NCBI RefSeq assembly: GCF_003722315.1
Contig: NZ_CP033580.1
Coordinates: 1,943,501-2,007,500, forward strand
Direction of reading: 5' to 3'
DNA: 64,000 nt
Source of the DNA: Thermoanaerobacter ethanolicus JW 200
Lineage (GTDB): Bacteria > Bacillota > Thermoanaerobacteria > Thermoanaerobacterales > Thermoanaerobacteraceae
The notes beneath the pieces are model-generated. The model saw nothing but the letters and a program-made list of their open reading frames with translations. It ran no database searches and was not told where the DNA came from. Shown piece after piece: positions 27,926-38,215 of the stretch. A program made the position numbers and the translations under genes. The first letter of the stretch is position 1, and each line of letters begins with the position of its first letter.

Positions 27926-27954
27926 ATTTTACCTGAATATTTCAATAACATCAA
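27926..27954 (-). promoter_or_regulatory. Sigma-A promoter of asp23-fakA-recG-degV
   Basis: Minus strand TTGATG (27949-27954), 17-base spacer, TAAAAT (27926-27931), about 30 bp before the asp23-like start and its GGAGGG ribosome site. Confidence 0.72.
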
Positions 27955-28045
27955 CTAGCCTGCGATGTCACCGGAGAAGCTTAAGCAAAATGTCTGCTAT
28001 ATTACTCACCTATTAAAATTTTACACCTGCTTTATTGTAAAGGTA

Positions 28046-28127
28046 TTTACATTTACAAAAGATGATGATAAAATAATATCGTTGTGTTAATTTCTCTATT
28101 GTGTAGGTAATTATTTTTTGATAAAAT
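28046..28127 (+). promoter_or_regulatory. Two tandem sigma-A promoters of rpmB
   Basis: P1: TTTACA (28046-28051), 17 bases, TAAAAT (28069-28074). P2: TTGTGT (28099-28104), 17 bases, TAAAAT (28122-28127). Both face rpmB. P2 gives a leader of about 20 nt containing only the ribosome site. Confidence 0.6.
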
Positions 28128-28155
28128 ATTATTGTCTTTCAAAGGAGGTGCAACT

Positions 28156-28344
28156 ATGCTTAAGTGCGATATTTGTGGAAAAGGGCCTTTAGCAGGCTAT
28201 CAATATAGCCACTCCCACAGAAAATCTATAAGAAAGTGGAAACCTAACATAAAAAAAGTAAGAGCTATAGTAGATGGTACTCCTGTTAGACTCCATGTAT
28301 GTACAAAATGCTTAAAAGCAGGAAAAGTACAAAGAGCATTATAA
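28156..28344 (+). CDS. rpmB: 50S ribosomal protein L28
   Basis: 62-residue L28. MLKCDICGKGPLAGYQYSHSH and the later VCTKCLKAGKV give two CxxC pairs, a zinc-binding L28. The ATG at 28156 follows AAAGGAGGTG; eight codons upstream in frame are leader. It is a lone plus-strand gene inside a long minus-strand block, with its own promoters and terminator. Confidence 0.97.
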   Translation: MLKCDICGKGPLAGYQYSHSHRKSIRKWKPNIKKVRAIVDGTPVRLHVCTKCLKAGKVQRAL

Positions 28345-28349
28345 AGAAA

Positions 28350-28376
28350 GACGTGCATTTTTGCACGCTTTTTTAT
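28350..28376 (+). terminator. Rho-independent terminator of rpmB
   Basis: CGTGCA (28352-28357) pairs with TGCACG (28362-28367), followed by CTTTTTTATTTTA, 5 bases after the rpmB stop. Confidence 0.85.
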
Positions 28377-28385
28377 TTTATTTTT

Positions 28386-28568
28386 TCACTTAAAATATAT
28401 GTTTACATAATAACCGGCTATTACAAGAAAAATTCCTAGAAAAATCATCCACAACCAGGCAGGAATATACATAACAAATATCAATACACCCAAAGCCATC
28501 AATATATATCCCAGCGAATAATTCAATTGCCTATTTAATCGCTTCAGCTTATAAAAAAATTTATCCAT
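28386..28568 (-). CDS. Small two-helix membrane protein, unknown function
   Basis: 60 residues. A basic N terminus (MDKFFYKLKRLNRQ) is followed by two hydrophobic segments (about 18-35 and 39-56) joined by a short turn with a WLWM aromatic patch. A good ribosome site AAGGGGTG precedes the ATG, which is the main support that it is real. No family recognised. Confidence 0.6.
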   Translation of the reverse strand: MDKFFYKLKRLNRQLNYSLGYILMALGVLIFVMYIPAWLWMIFLGIFLVIAGYYVNIYFK

Positions 28569-28627
28569 AAAAACACCCCTTCCCTCTTTAGTTACTATAT
28601 ACTATTCATTGGAAGGGGATTTTGAAA

Positions 28628-29263
28628 CTATTCTCTTGGCTTTATCACTAATAAAAGTCCTTCTTCTATTTCTATAGTGGCTTTATCCTCTGTAAAAACA
28701 TTGCTTATACCGTAAGGCATCTCTAAATCCATACTTTGACCTGAAAGACCATAAAACAAGCCTTTAGTGTATATTCCCTTTACTTCCTTTGAATAAGGCA
28801 GTAAAGATAAAAGTTCTCCTTTTTTACCTTCAACCTCTATAAATTTATTTATCAAATATATTTCATTCTTTTCATTTACAATTTTACCCTTAATATTGCG
28901 ATTTAGTAGATAGAGTAAAAGTGAAAGACTTGCATAAGAATGGTCAAATCTTTCTCCAATCACCCCTATAAAAGTAACGTCTGTTGCCCCCAATTCTATA
29001 GCTTTTAACATTGCCAGTTGCGTATCTGTCTCATCCTTCATAGGAGGAAACTTTTCTATTCTTACCCCTTCATTCTCATAAAACTCTAAAATTTCTTCTT
29101 TTATTGAATCAAAATCTCCTATTATAAGGTCTGGTTTTATCTTCATTTGGTAAGCATGATTCGCTCCACCATCTGCACATATTACCATATCTACATCCTT
29201 TAATAGCTTTTCATAAAAATTATAATCTTTTATATCTCCATTAGAAATAATTAAAACTTTCAT
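28628..29263 (-). CDS. thiN: Thiamine pyrophosphokinase
   Basis: 211-residue enzyme making thiamine diphosphate from thiamine and ATP. VICADGGANHAYQM, PDLIIGDFDSI and KDETDTQLAM are the diagnostic motifs (magnesium and nucleotide binding). A 4-bp overlap with rpe (29260-29263) shows translational coupling in the prkC-rsgA-rpe-thiN run common to Firmicutes. Confidence 0.95.
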   Translation of the reverse strand: MKVLIISNGDIKDYNFYEKLLKDVDMVICADGGANHAYQMKIKPDLIIGDFDSIKEEILEFYENEGVRIEKFPPMKDETDTQLAMLKAIELGATDVTFIGVIGERFDHSYASLSLLLYLLNRNIKGKIVNEKNEIYLINKFIEVEGKKGELLSLLPYSKEVKGIYTKGLFYGLSGQSMDLEMPYGISNVFTEDKATIEIEEGLLLVIKPRE

Positions 29264-29910
29264 TTTTCTATTGCCTCTCTAAATTCTTTTATAGTTTGGG
29301 CAGGATTTGAAGAATCAAAAATTGCAGAACCAGCTACAATTATATCAGCTCCTGCCTCAACCACTTCCTTTACATTATAAAGGTTAATTCCACCGTCTAC
29401 CTCAATTTCAAAGTTTAAGCCTAAATCTTCTCTCATTTTCTTTAATTCTTCAATCTTTTTAAGCATTGAATCTATAAACTTTTGTCCTCCAAATCCAGGA
29501 TTTACTGTCATAATCAAAATCATGTCAACATCCTGTAATATATATTTTAAAGTTTCTAAAGGTGTGGCTGGATTTAAAGAAACCCCAGCTTTTTTGCCGT
29601 AGCCTTTTATTTTTTGTATTGTCCTATGTAAGTGTATACAAGCCTCTTGGTGGACAGTTATAATATCCGCTCCTGAATTTGCAAACTCCTCTATGTACAA
29701 ATCCGGATTTTCAATCATCAAATGGACATCAAAAGGAAGAGAAAAAAATTTTCTAAGAGACTTTACAACTACTGGTCCAATGGTGATATTTGGAACAAAA
29801 TGGCCATCCATTACATCAATATGTAAAAGGTCAGCATCTTTTTCTATTTTTTTTACATCTTCTAATAAATTCGCAAAATTTGCAGATAATATTGAAGGAG
29901 CTATTTTCAA
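29260..29910 (-). CDS. rpe: Ribulose-phosphate 3-epimerase
   Basis: 216-residue TIM-barrel epimerase of the pentose phosphate pathway. APSILSANFANL, HIDVMDGHFVPNITIGP, MTVNPGFGGQKFI and EVDGGIN include the catalytic aspartates and metal-binding histidines. Tightly packed between rsgA and thiN. Confidence 0.97.
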   Translation of the reverse strand: MKIAPSILSANFANLLEDVKKIEKDADLLHIDVMDGHFVPNITIGPVVVKSLRKFFSLPFDVHLMIENPDLYIEEFANSGADIITVHQEACIHLHRTIQKIKGYGKKAGVSLNPATPLETLKYILQDVDMILIMTVNPGFGGQKFIDSMLKKIEELKKMREDLGLNFEIEVDGGINLYNVKEVVEAGADIIVAGSAIFDSSNPAQTIKEFREAIEK

Positions 29911-29913
29911 TTT

Positions 29914-30795
29914 TTAGTACCTCCTCTTCTCTTTTTCCTTTAATTCTTTTAGCAGAGAAAGATAACTCAAATATCTGTTTTTATCTATTAATCCCTCTTC
30001 CACAGCCTTTATAACATTACAATCTGGCTCATTTACATGAAGACAAGAAGAAAACTTGCATCCCTTTTGAAGCTCTAAAAATTCTTTAAAATAATACCGT
30101 AAGTCTTCCTTAGCAATATCCAACGTCAAAGCAGTAAAACCTGGCGTATCTAAAACATACCCTCCAAAATCAAGAGATAAAAGTTCTACACTTCTTGTAG
30201 TGTGTCTGCCTCTTAAAAGCTTTTCACTGACTTCCCCTGTCTTTAATTTTATATTTGACTGAATAGAATTAATCAAAGAGGATTTCCCAACTCCAGAAGG
30301 GCCTGCAAAAAATGAAACCTTGTCCTTTAAATAAGATTTTAATTCCTCAATTCCTTCTTTTGTAACTGTAGAAGTAGCCACTGCTTTATATCCTATTTTC
30401 TGATAAATAGTCACCAAATCAAAAGTCTTTCTATCCTCTTTTAAATCCACCTTATTGATACAAATTACAGGTTCAATATCATTGCTCTCTGCTAAAACAA
30501 TCATTTTATCTAGCAAAACTCGATTAAGCTCTGGCCTGACAATAGCAAATACTATTATCGCTTGGTCTACATTAGCTACTGGAGGCCTTGTAAGTTCATT
30601 TTTTCGTGGTAAAATGTTTAGAATATACCCCTCACTATCGTTTATCATTTGAATTTCTACAATGTCACCTACTAAGGGAGTAATATTATCTTTTCTAAAC
30701 TTTCCACGAGCACGGCATTCTACAATGCCGTGCTCTGTAGCTACGTAATAAAATCCAGCTATCCCTCGTACAATTCTTCCTTCAATCCTTGTCAA
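29914..30795 (-). CDS. rsgA: Ribosome small subunit-dependent GTPase RsgA
   Basis: 293-residue circularly permuted GTPase that checks 30S maturation. OB-fold N terminus, then NKVDL (G4), GPSGVGKSSLIN (P-loop), DTPGF (G3) in permuted order, and the C-terminal zinc cluster CKFSSCLHVNEPDC. TTG start 11 bases after GGAGG, immediately after the prkC stop. Confidence 0.96.
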   Translation of the reverse strand: MTRIEGRIVRGIAGFYYVATEHGIVECRARGKFRKDNITPLVGDIVEIQMINDSEGYILNILPRKNELTRPPVANVDQAIIVFAIVRPELNRVLLDKMIVLAESNDIEPVICINKVDLKEDRKTFDLVTIYQKIGYKAVATSTVTKEGIEELKSYLKDKVSFFAGPSGVGKSSLINSIQSNIKLKTGEVSEKLLRGRHTTRSVELLSLDFGGYVLDTPGFTALTLDIAKEDLRYYFKEFLELQKGCKFSSCLHVNEPDCNVIKAVEEGLIDKNRYLSYLSLLKELKEKEKRRY

Positions 30796-32676
30796 TTAAA
30801 ATCTCGCCTCCACTGTACTATATACCTGTCCATCTATATCCACCTCAAGCGTAGCTTTACCTTTATATGCCGTAACAGGCACTGTAAGTGGACTGTCTTG
30901 ATAAGTGTGCTCGGCAGAATATACTAGATTCTTTTGTCCGTTTTGTATTACATACACATCCACTTTCATAGTACCCGGTTTGTCAGGCAATTTAATAATA
31001 ACATTTTTAGTTTGTTGTTGTAAAGAATCTTGAGGCATCTTGCTAACAATTAAATCTATCGGACTTCCCTTTTGAACCTCACTATTTGGAGGAACACTTT
31101 GCTCTAACACAATGTTTTCTGGTACATCAGTTGTCTCTTTATAAATGACTTTACCTAATTTTAAACCAGCATTTTCTAAGGCAGTTGTCGCTTCCTCCAA
31201 TGTCATATTAACTACGTTAGGCATTATTGCAGGCTGTGGACCTTTGCTAACATACAGATCAATCACTGTGTTATATTCTACCTGTACTCCCTGTCTTGGA
31301 TTTTGGTCAAAAACATACTCTTTAGGAAACTGGTCATTATATTGTTCTATAATATTTGCTTTGAGGCCCATATTCTCAAGAATATTTTTAGCCTCTAAAT
31401 AATCTTTATTTATCACATTAGGCACCACAACAACTTGCTTACCTTTACTAATCACCACGTAGACCGTACTTCCAGCTTTTACTACGCTCCCTTGTGGAGG
31501 GTCTTGAGATAAAATAGTATTTTCAGGTTTATCGCTATACCGCTCTTCACTTATCTCCATTTTTAAATTATGGTCTGACAAAATTTTACTTGCCTGATTT
31601 AATGACGAACCCACCACATTTGGAACTACCACATCGCTTACTTTGAAAAAGTTATTGAGGACATACATCGTACCATAAGCTAAAGAAGCCAGTAGCAAGA
31701 GAATTAATAAAACAGTTGCTATTCTTTTTATGACATTTCTCCTTTTCTTTTCTTTTTCCTTCCTTTGTGCCGCTCTCTTTAACTCCTCTACATCTTTAGA
31801 AGGAATCACTCGTGTTTTTGTGATTTCTTCTTCTTCTTTGAAATTTAGTTCTTTAGGGTTTCGCAAAAAAGTGTCTAAGTCCTTAAGAAAATCTGCTGCA
31901 GTTTGATACCTTAAATTTACATCCTTTTGAGTAGCTTTTAAAACTATTTGATCTAATTCTTTCGGCACTTTGTCATTTAGCTTTGAAGGGGGGATTATAT
32001 CTTCTTGAATGTGTTTTAAAGCAACAGAAATAGGACTATCGCCCTCAAAAGGCACTTTTCCCGTTAACATTTCATAAAGGACGATTCCTAAAGAGTAAAT
32101 ATCCGTCCTTTCATCTACTATTCCACCCCTTGCCTGTTCAGGCGAAAAATAATAAGCAGTCCCTACTACATCTCCAGTGTAAGTTATAGTAGAACCATTA
32201 GCAGCTCGTGCAATTCCAAAATCAGTAACTTTCACCACATCGTCATCAGTAACAAGAATATTTTGAGGTTTTATATCTCTGTGAATAATGCGATTCCTAT
32301 GGGCATGGTCCAATGCCTTGCAAACTTGTCGTGCTATTTCTATCGCTCTACCTACCTCTAATGGCCCACCATTTTCACTTATAAGCTTTTTTAAAGTACG
32401 TCCCTTTACATATTCCATCACAATGTAGTAAATATCCCCTTCTTGCCCAACATCGTATATACTCACTATATTAGGGTGAGAAAGACTTGCTGCTGCCTGA
32501 GATTCTCTTCTAAATTTTTTTACAAAATCCTCATCTGCTGCAAATTCAGGCCTCAAAATCTTGATTGCCACTATTCTGTTAAGGAGATGACACTTTGCTT
32601 TGTAAACTTTAGCCATTCCGCCTTCGCCAATTTTCTCTAATATTTCATAGCGGTTACCTAATATACGTCCAATCAT
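30796..32676 (-). CDS. prkC: PASTA-domain serine/threonine protein kinase
   Basis: 626-residue membrane kinase sensing muropeptides. The Hanks kinase domain (about 10-270) has [21 protein letters not shown] and [10 protein letters not shown] helix lies at about 318-340, followed by three extracellular PASTA repeats (VVPNVVG, VVPNVIN, IMPNVVN) and a C-terminal extracellular beta-rich tail. In spore formers PrkC can trigger germination. It overlaps prpC by 4 bp. Confidence 0.97.
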   Translation of the reverse strand: MIGRILGNRYEILEKIGEGGMAKVYKAKCHLLNRIVAIKILRPEFAADEDFVKKFRRESQAAASLSHPNIVSIYDVGQEGDIYYIVMEYVKGRTLKKLISENGGPLEVGRAIEIARQVCKALDHAHRNRIIHRDIKPQNILVTDDDVVKVTDFGIARAANGSTITYTGDVVGTAYYFSPEQARGGIVDERTDIYSLGIVLYEMLTGKVPFEGDSPISVALKHIQEDIIPPSKLNDKVPKELDQIVLKATQKDVNLRYQTAADFLKDLDTFLRNPKELNFKEEEEITKTRVIPSKDVEELKRAAQRKEKEKKRRNVIKRIATVLLILLLLASLAYGTMYVLNNFFKVSDVVVPNVVGSSLNQASKILSDHNLKMEISEERYSDKPENTILSQDPPQGSVVKAGSTVYVVISKGKQVVVVPNVINKDYLEAKNILENMGLKANIIEQYNDQFPKEYVFDQNPRQGVQVEYNTVIDLYVSKGPQPAIMPNVVNMTLEEATTALENAGLKLGKVIYKETTDVPENIVLEQSVPPNSEVQKGSPIDLIVSKMPQDSLQQQTKNVIIKLPDKPGTMKVDVYVIQNGQKNLVYSAEHTYQDSPLTVPVTAYKGKATLEVDIDGQVYSTVEARF

Positions 32677-33416
32677 GATGTCACCTCCTTAACAGCAATA
32701 AGAGTTATGTTATCATATCCACCGTTAGCCTTTGCAAGATTTACCAAATTAACACAAGAGGTATTTATATCTTCATTCTTAGTAAATTCATCTAAAATTT
32801 GTTGGTCTGTCACCAAATTAGTAAGCCCATCTGTGCATAAAAGCAAAATATCTTCTGGCATAACAGTGTCATGAAATATATCTACTTTTACATCCTCATC
32901 AACTCCCAAAGCCCTGGTTATTATATTTTTTTGAGGATGAACTCGGGCTTCTTCATGAGTTATTTTACCCATTTTTACAAGTTCTTCTACAAATGAATGG
33001 TCTTCTGTAATTTGTTTTATGTGGTTATCTCTTATTAAATAAGCCCTACTGTCTCCAATATGTCCTACAAAAAAACGGTTTTTTGCAAAAAATAACAAAG
33101 TAAGAGTAGTACCCATCCCAGTTAATTCACATTCTGAACAGGCTTGAGAATAAACAACTTTATTAGCATATTTAATTGATTTCTCTATAAAACTTTCTAT
33201 AGAGAAAATTTCTTTATCATGTAGTTTAAAATAATTCTTTTTAAAATAATCAACAATGGCTTCAACTGCAGACTTACTTGCAACTTCACCCCCATTATGG
33301 CCTCCCATTCCATCTGCTACAATAAACAGTGGCAAATCTTTTTCCTCTGAGGCATAATAATAATCTTCATTTTTTTCTCTCACATTGCCAATATCAGTTA
33401 GGGCAGCTACAATCAT
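32673..33416 (-). CDS. prpC: PP2C-family protein phosphatase
   Basis: 247-residue manganese-dependent Ser/Thr phosphatase that reverses PrkC. The metal-site motifs [28 protein letters not shown] and GGYDNITLI are all present. Cytosolic, no TM segment. The ATGA overlap with prkC makes the kinase-phosphatase pair translationally coupled. Confidence 0.96.
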   Translation of the reverse strand: MIVAALTDIGNVREKNEDYYYASEEKDLPLFIVADGMGGHNGGEVASKSAVEAIVDYFKKNYFKLHDKEIFSIESFIEKSIKYANKVVYSQACSECELTGMGTTLTLLFFAKNRFFVGHIGDSRAYLIRDNHIKQITEDHSFVEELVKMGKITHEEARVHPQKNIITRALGVDEDVKVDIFHDTVMPEDILLLCTDGLTNLVTDQQILDEFTKNEDINTSCVNLVNLAKANGGYDNITLIAVKEVTS

Positions 33417-33423
33417 AAAAACC

Positions 33424-34452
33424 CTACCTTTCCTTTAAATACTTTCTCCTCAGCTGTCCACAGGCAGCTTCAATATCGCTTCCCAATTCCCTTCTCACCG
33501 TACAAGATATCCCTGCATCTTCAATAATTTTTTTAAACATCATAACTTTTTCATTGTTTGCCTTTTTAAAGCCTATTTCTTTTACATAATTAATAGGTAT
33601 CAAATTGACATGGCACAACATCCCTTTTAATAAATCAACCAATTGATACGCATGTTCTTTTTTATCATTTACTCCTTCAATTAAAGAATACTCAAAAGTT
33701 ATCCTGCGCCTTGTTTTTTCTACATAATACTTACAAGCTTTCATCAATTCCTCTAATGGATAAGCCTTATTTATTGGCATTAGTTGAGTTCTCAATTCAT
33801 CATTAGGAGCATGTAATGAAATAGATAAATTAACCTGTAGTTTTTCATCTGCAAATTGATAAATTTTAGGAACTATTCCACAAGTAGATATGGTTATATG
33901 CCTGCTGCCTATTCCTAAACCGTGGGGGTTATTCACTATTTTTATAAATTTCATCACTTCATCATAATTGTCAAAAGGTTCCCCACTTCCCATCAAAACA
34001 ATATTAGAAATCTTGCCATAGTCGCCGTCTATAGCAATAACTTGGTCTACCATCTCTGAAGCTTTCAAATCTCTAACTTTACCTCCAATAGCAGAAGCAC
34101 AAAAGCTACATCTCATATTGCACCCTACTTGAGTAGAAATACAGGCAGTATTTCCAAACCTGTATTTTATAGCAACTCCTTCAATAATATTGTTGTCTTC
34201 CAGCAAAAAAAGGTATTTCACCGTATCATCTACTTCAGAAACCCTTCTCGCTTCAATTTTCAGTTGTGAAATATAAGCAATTTCTTTTAATTTTGAGCGC
34301 AAATTCTTAGAGATATCTGTCATTTCGTCAAAATCTGTAATTTTTTTGTCGTAAATCCACTTGTAAATCTGCTTAGCTCTATATCTACTCTCTCCAATAT
34401 TTACAAAAAATTCTTCCATTTCTTCCAAGGTCATATCCTTTAAATTGTACAA
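33424..34452 (-). CDS. rlmN: 23S rRNA/tRNA adenine-C2 methyltransferase RlmN
   Basis: 342-residue radical SAM methyltransferase that makes m2A2503 in 23S rRNA and m2A37 in tRNA. The cluster motif is CNMRCSFC; GSGEPFDN and the C-terminal acceptor cysteine in EAACGQLR are intact. TTG start 9 bases after GGAGG. Confidence 0.95.
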   Translation of the reverse strand: MYNLKDMTLEEMEEFFVNIGESRYRAKQIYKWIYDKKITDFDEMTDISKNLRSKLKEIAYISQLKIEARRVSEVDDTVKYLFLLEDNNIIEGVAIKYRFGNTACISTQVGCNMRCSFCASAIGGKVRDLKASEMVDQVIAIDGDYGKISNIVLMGSGEPFDNYDEVMKFIKIVNNPHGLGIGSRHITISTCGIVPKIYQFADEKLQVNLSISLHAPNDELRTQLMPINKAYPLEELMKACKYYVEKTRRRITFEYSLIEGVNDKKEHAYQLVDLLKGMLCHVNLIPINYVKEIGFKKANNEKVMMFKKIIEDAGISCTVRRELGSDIEAACGQLRRKYLKER

Positions 34453-34467
34453 CTTAAAATACCTCCA

Positions 34468-35802
34468 CTATTTTATTCTTTTCAACTTACTTATAAAAAA
34501 GCCATCAATTTCATGTTCTAAAGGTGTAGTTTGTACATATCCTAAAGAATCAGTTTCAATGCTTAATCCACTTGGCATCTCAGCTTTTATATCAACCAAT
34601 TTAAAATCAGGGTGTTCTTTTAAAAATTTCATTATTACATTTTGATTTTCTTCCTTTCCTATAGTGCAGGTACTATACACCAAAAATCCACCTTTTTTTA
34701 CATATTTTGAACTGGAGTCTAATATTTTATATTGAGCTTCAATTAATTCTGAAATTTCTTTTCTCGTATAATTCTTTAACTTAATATCGGGTTTTTTTCT
34801 GATTATACCGATACCTGTACAAGGAACATCTGCTAAGACTTTATCAGCCTTTTCCAAATACTTTTCATTGACAAAAGTAGAGTCAAAGACTTCAGTTTTT
34901 ACGTTTGTAATTCCTAATCTTTTACAGTTTTCTTTTATCAACTCTAATCTATGAGGATGCAAATCAAAAGCGATAACTTCACCACTATTTTTCATCAATT
35001 GTGCTATATGAGTCGTTTTACCACCAGGAGCAGCACACACATCTAATACTGTGTCTCCTTCTTTAGGATTTAAAGTTTTAGAAACCAACATAGAAGCCTC
35101 ATCCTGAATGTAAATAAGCCCTTCTTTGTACAATTGATGCCTTTCAGGGTTTTTAATATCTATATACAGTGCTTCTTCTAGATAATAACCTTTTTTATAA
35201 ACAATACCGTCAGAATCTAATAGCCTTTTCAAATCTTCAATATCAATCTTTAGAGTATTAACCCTGTAGCAAATTTCAGGCCTTTCATTTAAACTTTTTA
35301 AAAGCGCCTCTGCCTTCTCTTCATCATAATTATTTAGCAATCTTTCCACAATCCAATCAGGATAAGAATATGTTACCTTCAAATATTGCTTTAAATCCCT
35401 CTCTTTATCAGGGAAAATTACTTTTTCTTTTTCTCTCTCATAGTTTCTTAAAACTGCATTTATAAAATTTGCTCTCTTTATCCCTAATACTTTTTTAGCT
35501 ATATTAACTGTCTCATTTATAGCTGCATAAGAAGGAACTTTGTCCATGTACAAAAGCTGGTATAATCCCATTTCAAGAAAAATCATGGTTTTTAAATCCG
35601 GAGCCTTCTTTACAAAAAAAGAAAGTATAAAATCTAATGTGTACTTTCTTTCAATAACACCAAATACCAACTCTTTAGTAAAACCTCTATCTATTTCTTT
35701 TAATTCTTGACTTCTTAAATGCTTATTAAAGGAAATATTCGCATAAGCTTCTTTTGACAACACTTCTTGAAGTATTTTATACGCTATTTCTCTTGGTTTC
35801 AT
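34468..35802 (-). CDS. rsmB: 16S rRNA (cytosine(967)-C(5))-methyltransferase RsmB
   Basis: 444-residue m5C methyltransferase. N-terminal NusB-like RNA-binding domain (about 1-135), then DVCAAPGGKTTHIAQ (SAM site), ADVPCTGIG and STCTIGKEEN carrying the two catalytic cysteines. Normal length. Part of the def-fmt-yugP-rsmB-rlmN-prpC-prkC run. Confidence 0.96.
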   Translation of the reverse strand: MKPREIAYKILQEVLSKEAYANISFNKHLRSQELKEIDRGFTKELVFGVIERKYTLDFILSFFVKKAPDLKTMIFLEMGLYQLLYMDKVPSYAAINETVNIAKKVLGIKRANFINAVLRNYEREKEKVIFPDKERDLKQYLKVTYSYPDWIVERLLNNYDEEKAEALLKSLNERPEICYRVNTLKIDIEDLKRLLDSDGIVYKKGYYLEEALYIDIKNPERHQLYKEGLIYIQDEASMLVSKTLNPKEGDTVLDVCAAPGGKTTHIAQLMKNSGEVIAFDLHPHRLELIKENCKRLGITNVKTEVFDSTFVNEKYLEKADKVLADVPCTGIGIIRKKPDIKLKNYTRKEISELIEAQYKILDSSSKYVKKGGFLVYSTCTIGKEENQNVIMKFLKEHPDFKLVDIKAEMPSGLSIETDSLGYVQTTPLEHEIDGFFISKLKRIK

Positions 35803-35820
35803 TTATTGTATTTTTCTCCT

Positions 35821-36513
35821 TTACTCTCTGCTATTTCTTATAATAATCAATCTTAAAAGCTGCATAATAGAAACTAATGCTGCAGCTACATAAGTCAAAG
35901 CAGCAGCTTGTAAAACCTTCCGAGCGGGTTCAATATATTCTCTTGTAAAAAGCGCATTTGATTGAAGAAGCGCTATTGCTCTATTGCTTGCATCAAATTC
36001 TACAGGCAAAGTAATAACCTGAAAAAGCACTGCTGCACTAAAAAGAAGTATACCTATATTTATCAAATGTAATCCAGGAGCACCCATGAAAAATCCCAAA
36101 ATTACTAAAGGCCAAGCTAAATTAGCCCCTAAATTAGCTACAGGAACAAGACTGTTTCTTACAGTCAAAGGCACATAGCCTTTTGCGTGTTGTATCGCAT
36201 GCCCTGCTTCATGGGCAGCTACTCCTATTGCAGCTATAGATTCACTCCCATAAACAGATTCAGAAAGTCTTAAAACTTTTGCTCTTGGATCATAATGGTC
36301 AGTCAAATTGCCCGGTATCCTTTCAATTCTAACATCATAAAGCCCCATACTATCCAATATCTTTCTCGCTACTTCCTCTGCGGTATATCCATATCTATTT
36401 CTGACGCGAGCATACTTGCTAAAAGTGCTCTGCACCTTAGCTTGTGCATACATAGCAAATATTAAAGCAGGTATTAAAAGTATTATTGTAGTATCCCAAA
36501 ACATATTATTCAC
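35821..36513 (-). CDS. Zinc metallopeptidase YugP, membrane-bound
   Basis: 230 residues of the YugP family. The active-site HExxH is AAHEAGHAIQHA at about 100-111. Hydrophobic segments occur at the N terminus (TIILLIPALIFAMYA), around 135-170 and at the C terminus, so it is an integral membrane protein. Substrate unknown. It overlaps the DUF116 gene by 4 bp, and the pair sits between fmt and rsmB in this lineage. Confidence 0.88.
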   Translation of the reverse strand: MNNMFWDTTIILLIPALIFAMYAQAKVQSTFSKYARVRNRYGYTAEEVARKILDSMGLYDVRIERIPGNLTDHYDPRAKVLRLSESVYGSESIAAIGVAAHEAGHAIQHAKGYVPLTVRNSLVPVANLGANLAWPLVILGFFMGAPGLHLINIGILLFSAAVLFQVITLPVEFDASNRAIALLQSNALFTREYIEPARKVLQAAALTYVAAALVSIMQLLRLIIIRNSRE

Positions 36514-37262
36514 CCTCCATTTAACAATTTTTTTATAGTCTCTTCAATTTTTTGCACATCTACCCGAGTGTTAAAGCAAGGACCATTAGGTCTCTCATTT
36601 ATTATACCATAAACAGGGATTTGCTTCACGTCTTGCATGCCACTTGTCAAATCTCTTTCACAAGCAATTGCTATTATTACCTTTGGCTTTGTGTCCTTTA
36701 CTACTTTTCTTGCAAGAGTACCTCCTGTAGCAACTGCCACATTTACACCATATTTTTCTTTAAAGTTTACCAAATCATTGATTTGGCACTTTCCACATCG
36801 TCTACAATTATCTATATCATAAGTCACTTTAAATTTACATCCGCTGTATTGTATGCAATGAGGTGCCAATATCAATATGTCTTGTGGAGCATATCTCTTT
36901 ATATTTTTATTAAACAAAAAATTCTTTATTTCAATGTAAGACTGCTCTACCTTTTCAATCTTTAAATCCAAAACTCTTGCTACAAACACCACTAGGGGAT
37001 AAAAAAGGTCTAAAAAATTTGCTATGAAAGAGCTTAAAAATTTGTTAGATTTTTTACTGACCACCACATAAAAAGTTGCTCCAATAACAGCTACAATTAA
37101 AGCCATCAAAAAGAGAACAAAAATCATTAACGTCATAAGTAGATATTTATAAAGTTCAATTCTACCTCTATTTATTACGTATAAAATTCCCAAAACAATT
37201 AAAGTCAAAACCAAAAAGGTAACTGCCAATATCCCCAAAAAAACTCTTTTTTTCCCCTTCAA
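36510..37262 (-). CDS. DUF116 family membrane protein
   Basis: 250 residues. Two N-terminal TM helices (about 8-30 and 40-68) are followed by a soluble DUF116 domain with a cysteine cluster (CIQYSGCKF ... CRRCGKCQ) that could hold a metal or iron-sulfur cluster, and a later AIACERDLTSG segment. Biochemical role unknown. Linked by overlap to the YugP protease gene. Confidence 0.85.
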   Translation of the reverse strand: MKGKKRVFLGILAVTFLVLTLIVLGILYVINRGRIELYKYLLMTLMIFVLFLMALIVAVIGATFYVVVSKKSNKFLSSFIANFLDLFYPLVVFVARVLDLKIEKVEQSYIEIKNFLFNKNIKRYAPQDILILAPHCIQYSGCKFKVTYDIDNCRRCGKCQINDLVNFKEKYGVNVAVATGGTLARKVVKDTKPKVIIAIACERDLTSGMQDVKQIPVYGIINERPNGPCFNTRVDVQKIEETIKKLLNGG

Positions 37263-37282
37263 AAGTAATTCTCCTTTTTAAA

Positions 37283-38215
37283 TTATCTAAAGATTGTCCC
37301 TTCAGGTATATTGTGACCTATTAAATATTCCCTAATACCCATTTTTTTAGAACCTTCTTGTTGAATTTCTACTATCTTTAGGGCATCTTTACCGCATTTC
37401 ACGATTAAGTCCCCTTTTGACTTTAAAACTGTTCCATTTTCTTCATTCCCATTGTATTCAACTATCTCGCCTTTCCAAATTTTTAGCATTTTATCTCCAT
37501 AAAAAGTATAACAACCAGGCCAAGGCTTCATTCCCCTTATCAAATTTCGTATTTCTTCTGCCGTTTTATTCCAATCTATATGTCCCATTTCTTTAGTAAG
37601 TATTGGTGAATAAGAAGCCTCCTCTTCCCGCTGTTTCACAGGAATCAAAGTACCTTGTTCTAACGCCTTTAAGGTTTCTATCAAAACCTCTGCTCCTAAT
37701 CGAGAAAGCTTATCATGAAGTGTTTCCGCATCATCTTTATCTAAAATAGGAATAGATTTTTTGATAAGCATATCTCCTGTATCCAATCCCTTATCCATAA
37801 GCATTGTAGTAATACCCGTTTCTTTTTCACCATTGATTATAGCCCAATTAATCGGAGCAGCTCCTCTGTATTTTGGCAAAAGAGAAGCATGGACATTTAT
37901 GCAGCCGTATTTGGGCAGTGTCAAAACCTCTTCAGGCAAAATCTTTCCATAAGCTGCAACAACTATGACATCGGGATTTATCTCTTTTAATCTGTTTAAA
38001 AACTCTGGATTGTTTTTTATTTTCTCCGGCTGTAAAATTTCTACTCCTTTTTGCAATGCCACTTCTTTGACAGGAGAAAAGCTAAGTTTCATTCCTCTTC
38101 CTTTCTGTTTATCTGGCTGCGTAACCACTGCAGCTACATCATACCCTTCTTCAAAAAGTTTTTGCAAAGAGGGGACGGCAAAGTCAGGCGTCCCCATAAA
38201 GACAATTTTCAACAA
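37283..38215 (-). CDS. fmt: Methionyl-tRNA formyltransferase
   Basis: 310-residue enzyme that formylates initiator Met-tRNA. FMGTPDFAVPSLQ, VVTQPDKQKGRG and HASLLPKYRGAAPINWA (formyl-transfer site) are clear; the C-terminal OB domain follows. The start is a TTG-TTG pair directly after the def stop, served by AAGGAGG. Def removes the formyl group later. Confidence 0.97.
   Translation of the reverse strand: MLKIVFMGTPDFAVPSLQKLFEEGYDVAAVVTQPDKQKGRGMKLSFSPVKEVALQKGVEILQPEKIKNNPEFLNRLKEINPDVIVVAAYGKILPEEVLTLPKYGCINVHASLLPKYRGAAPINWAIINGEKETGITTMLMDKGLDTGDMLIKKSIPILDKDDAETLHDKLSRLGAEVLIETLKALEQGTLIPVKQREEEASYSPILTKEMGHIDWNKTAEEIRNLIRGMKPWPGCYTFYGDKMLKIWKGEIVEYNGNEENGTVLKSKGDLIVKCGKDALKIVEIQQEGSKKMGIREYLIGHNIPEGTIFR

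Noticed and set aside
36552..36965. 137-codon plus-strand frame
   Set aside because: Antisense shadow of the DUF116 gene, which has clear family features and correct operon spacing.
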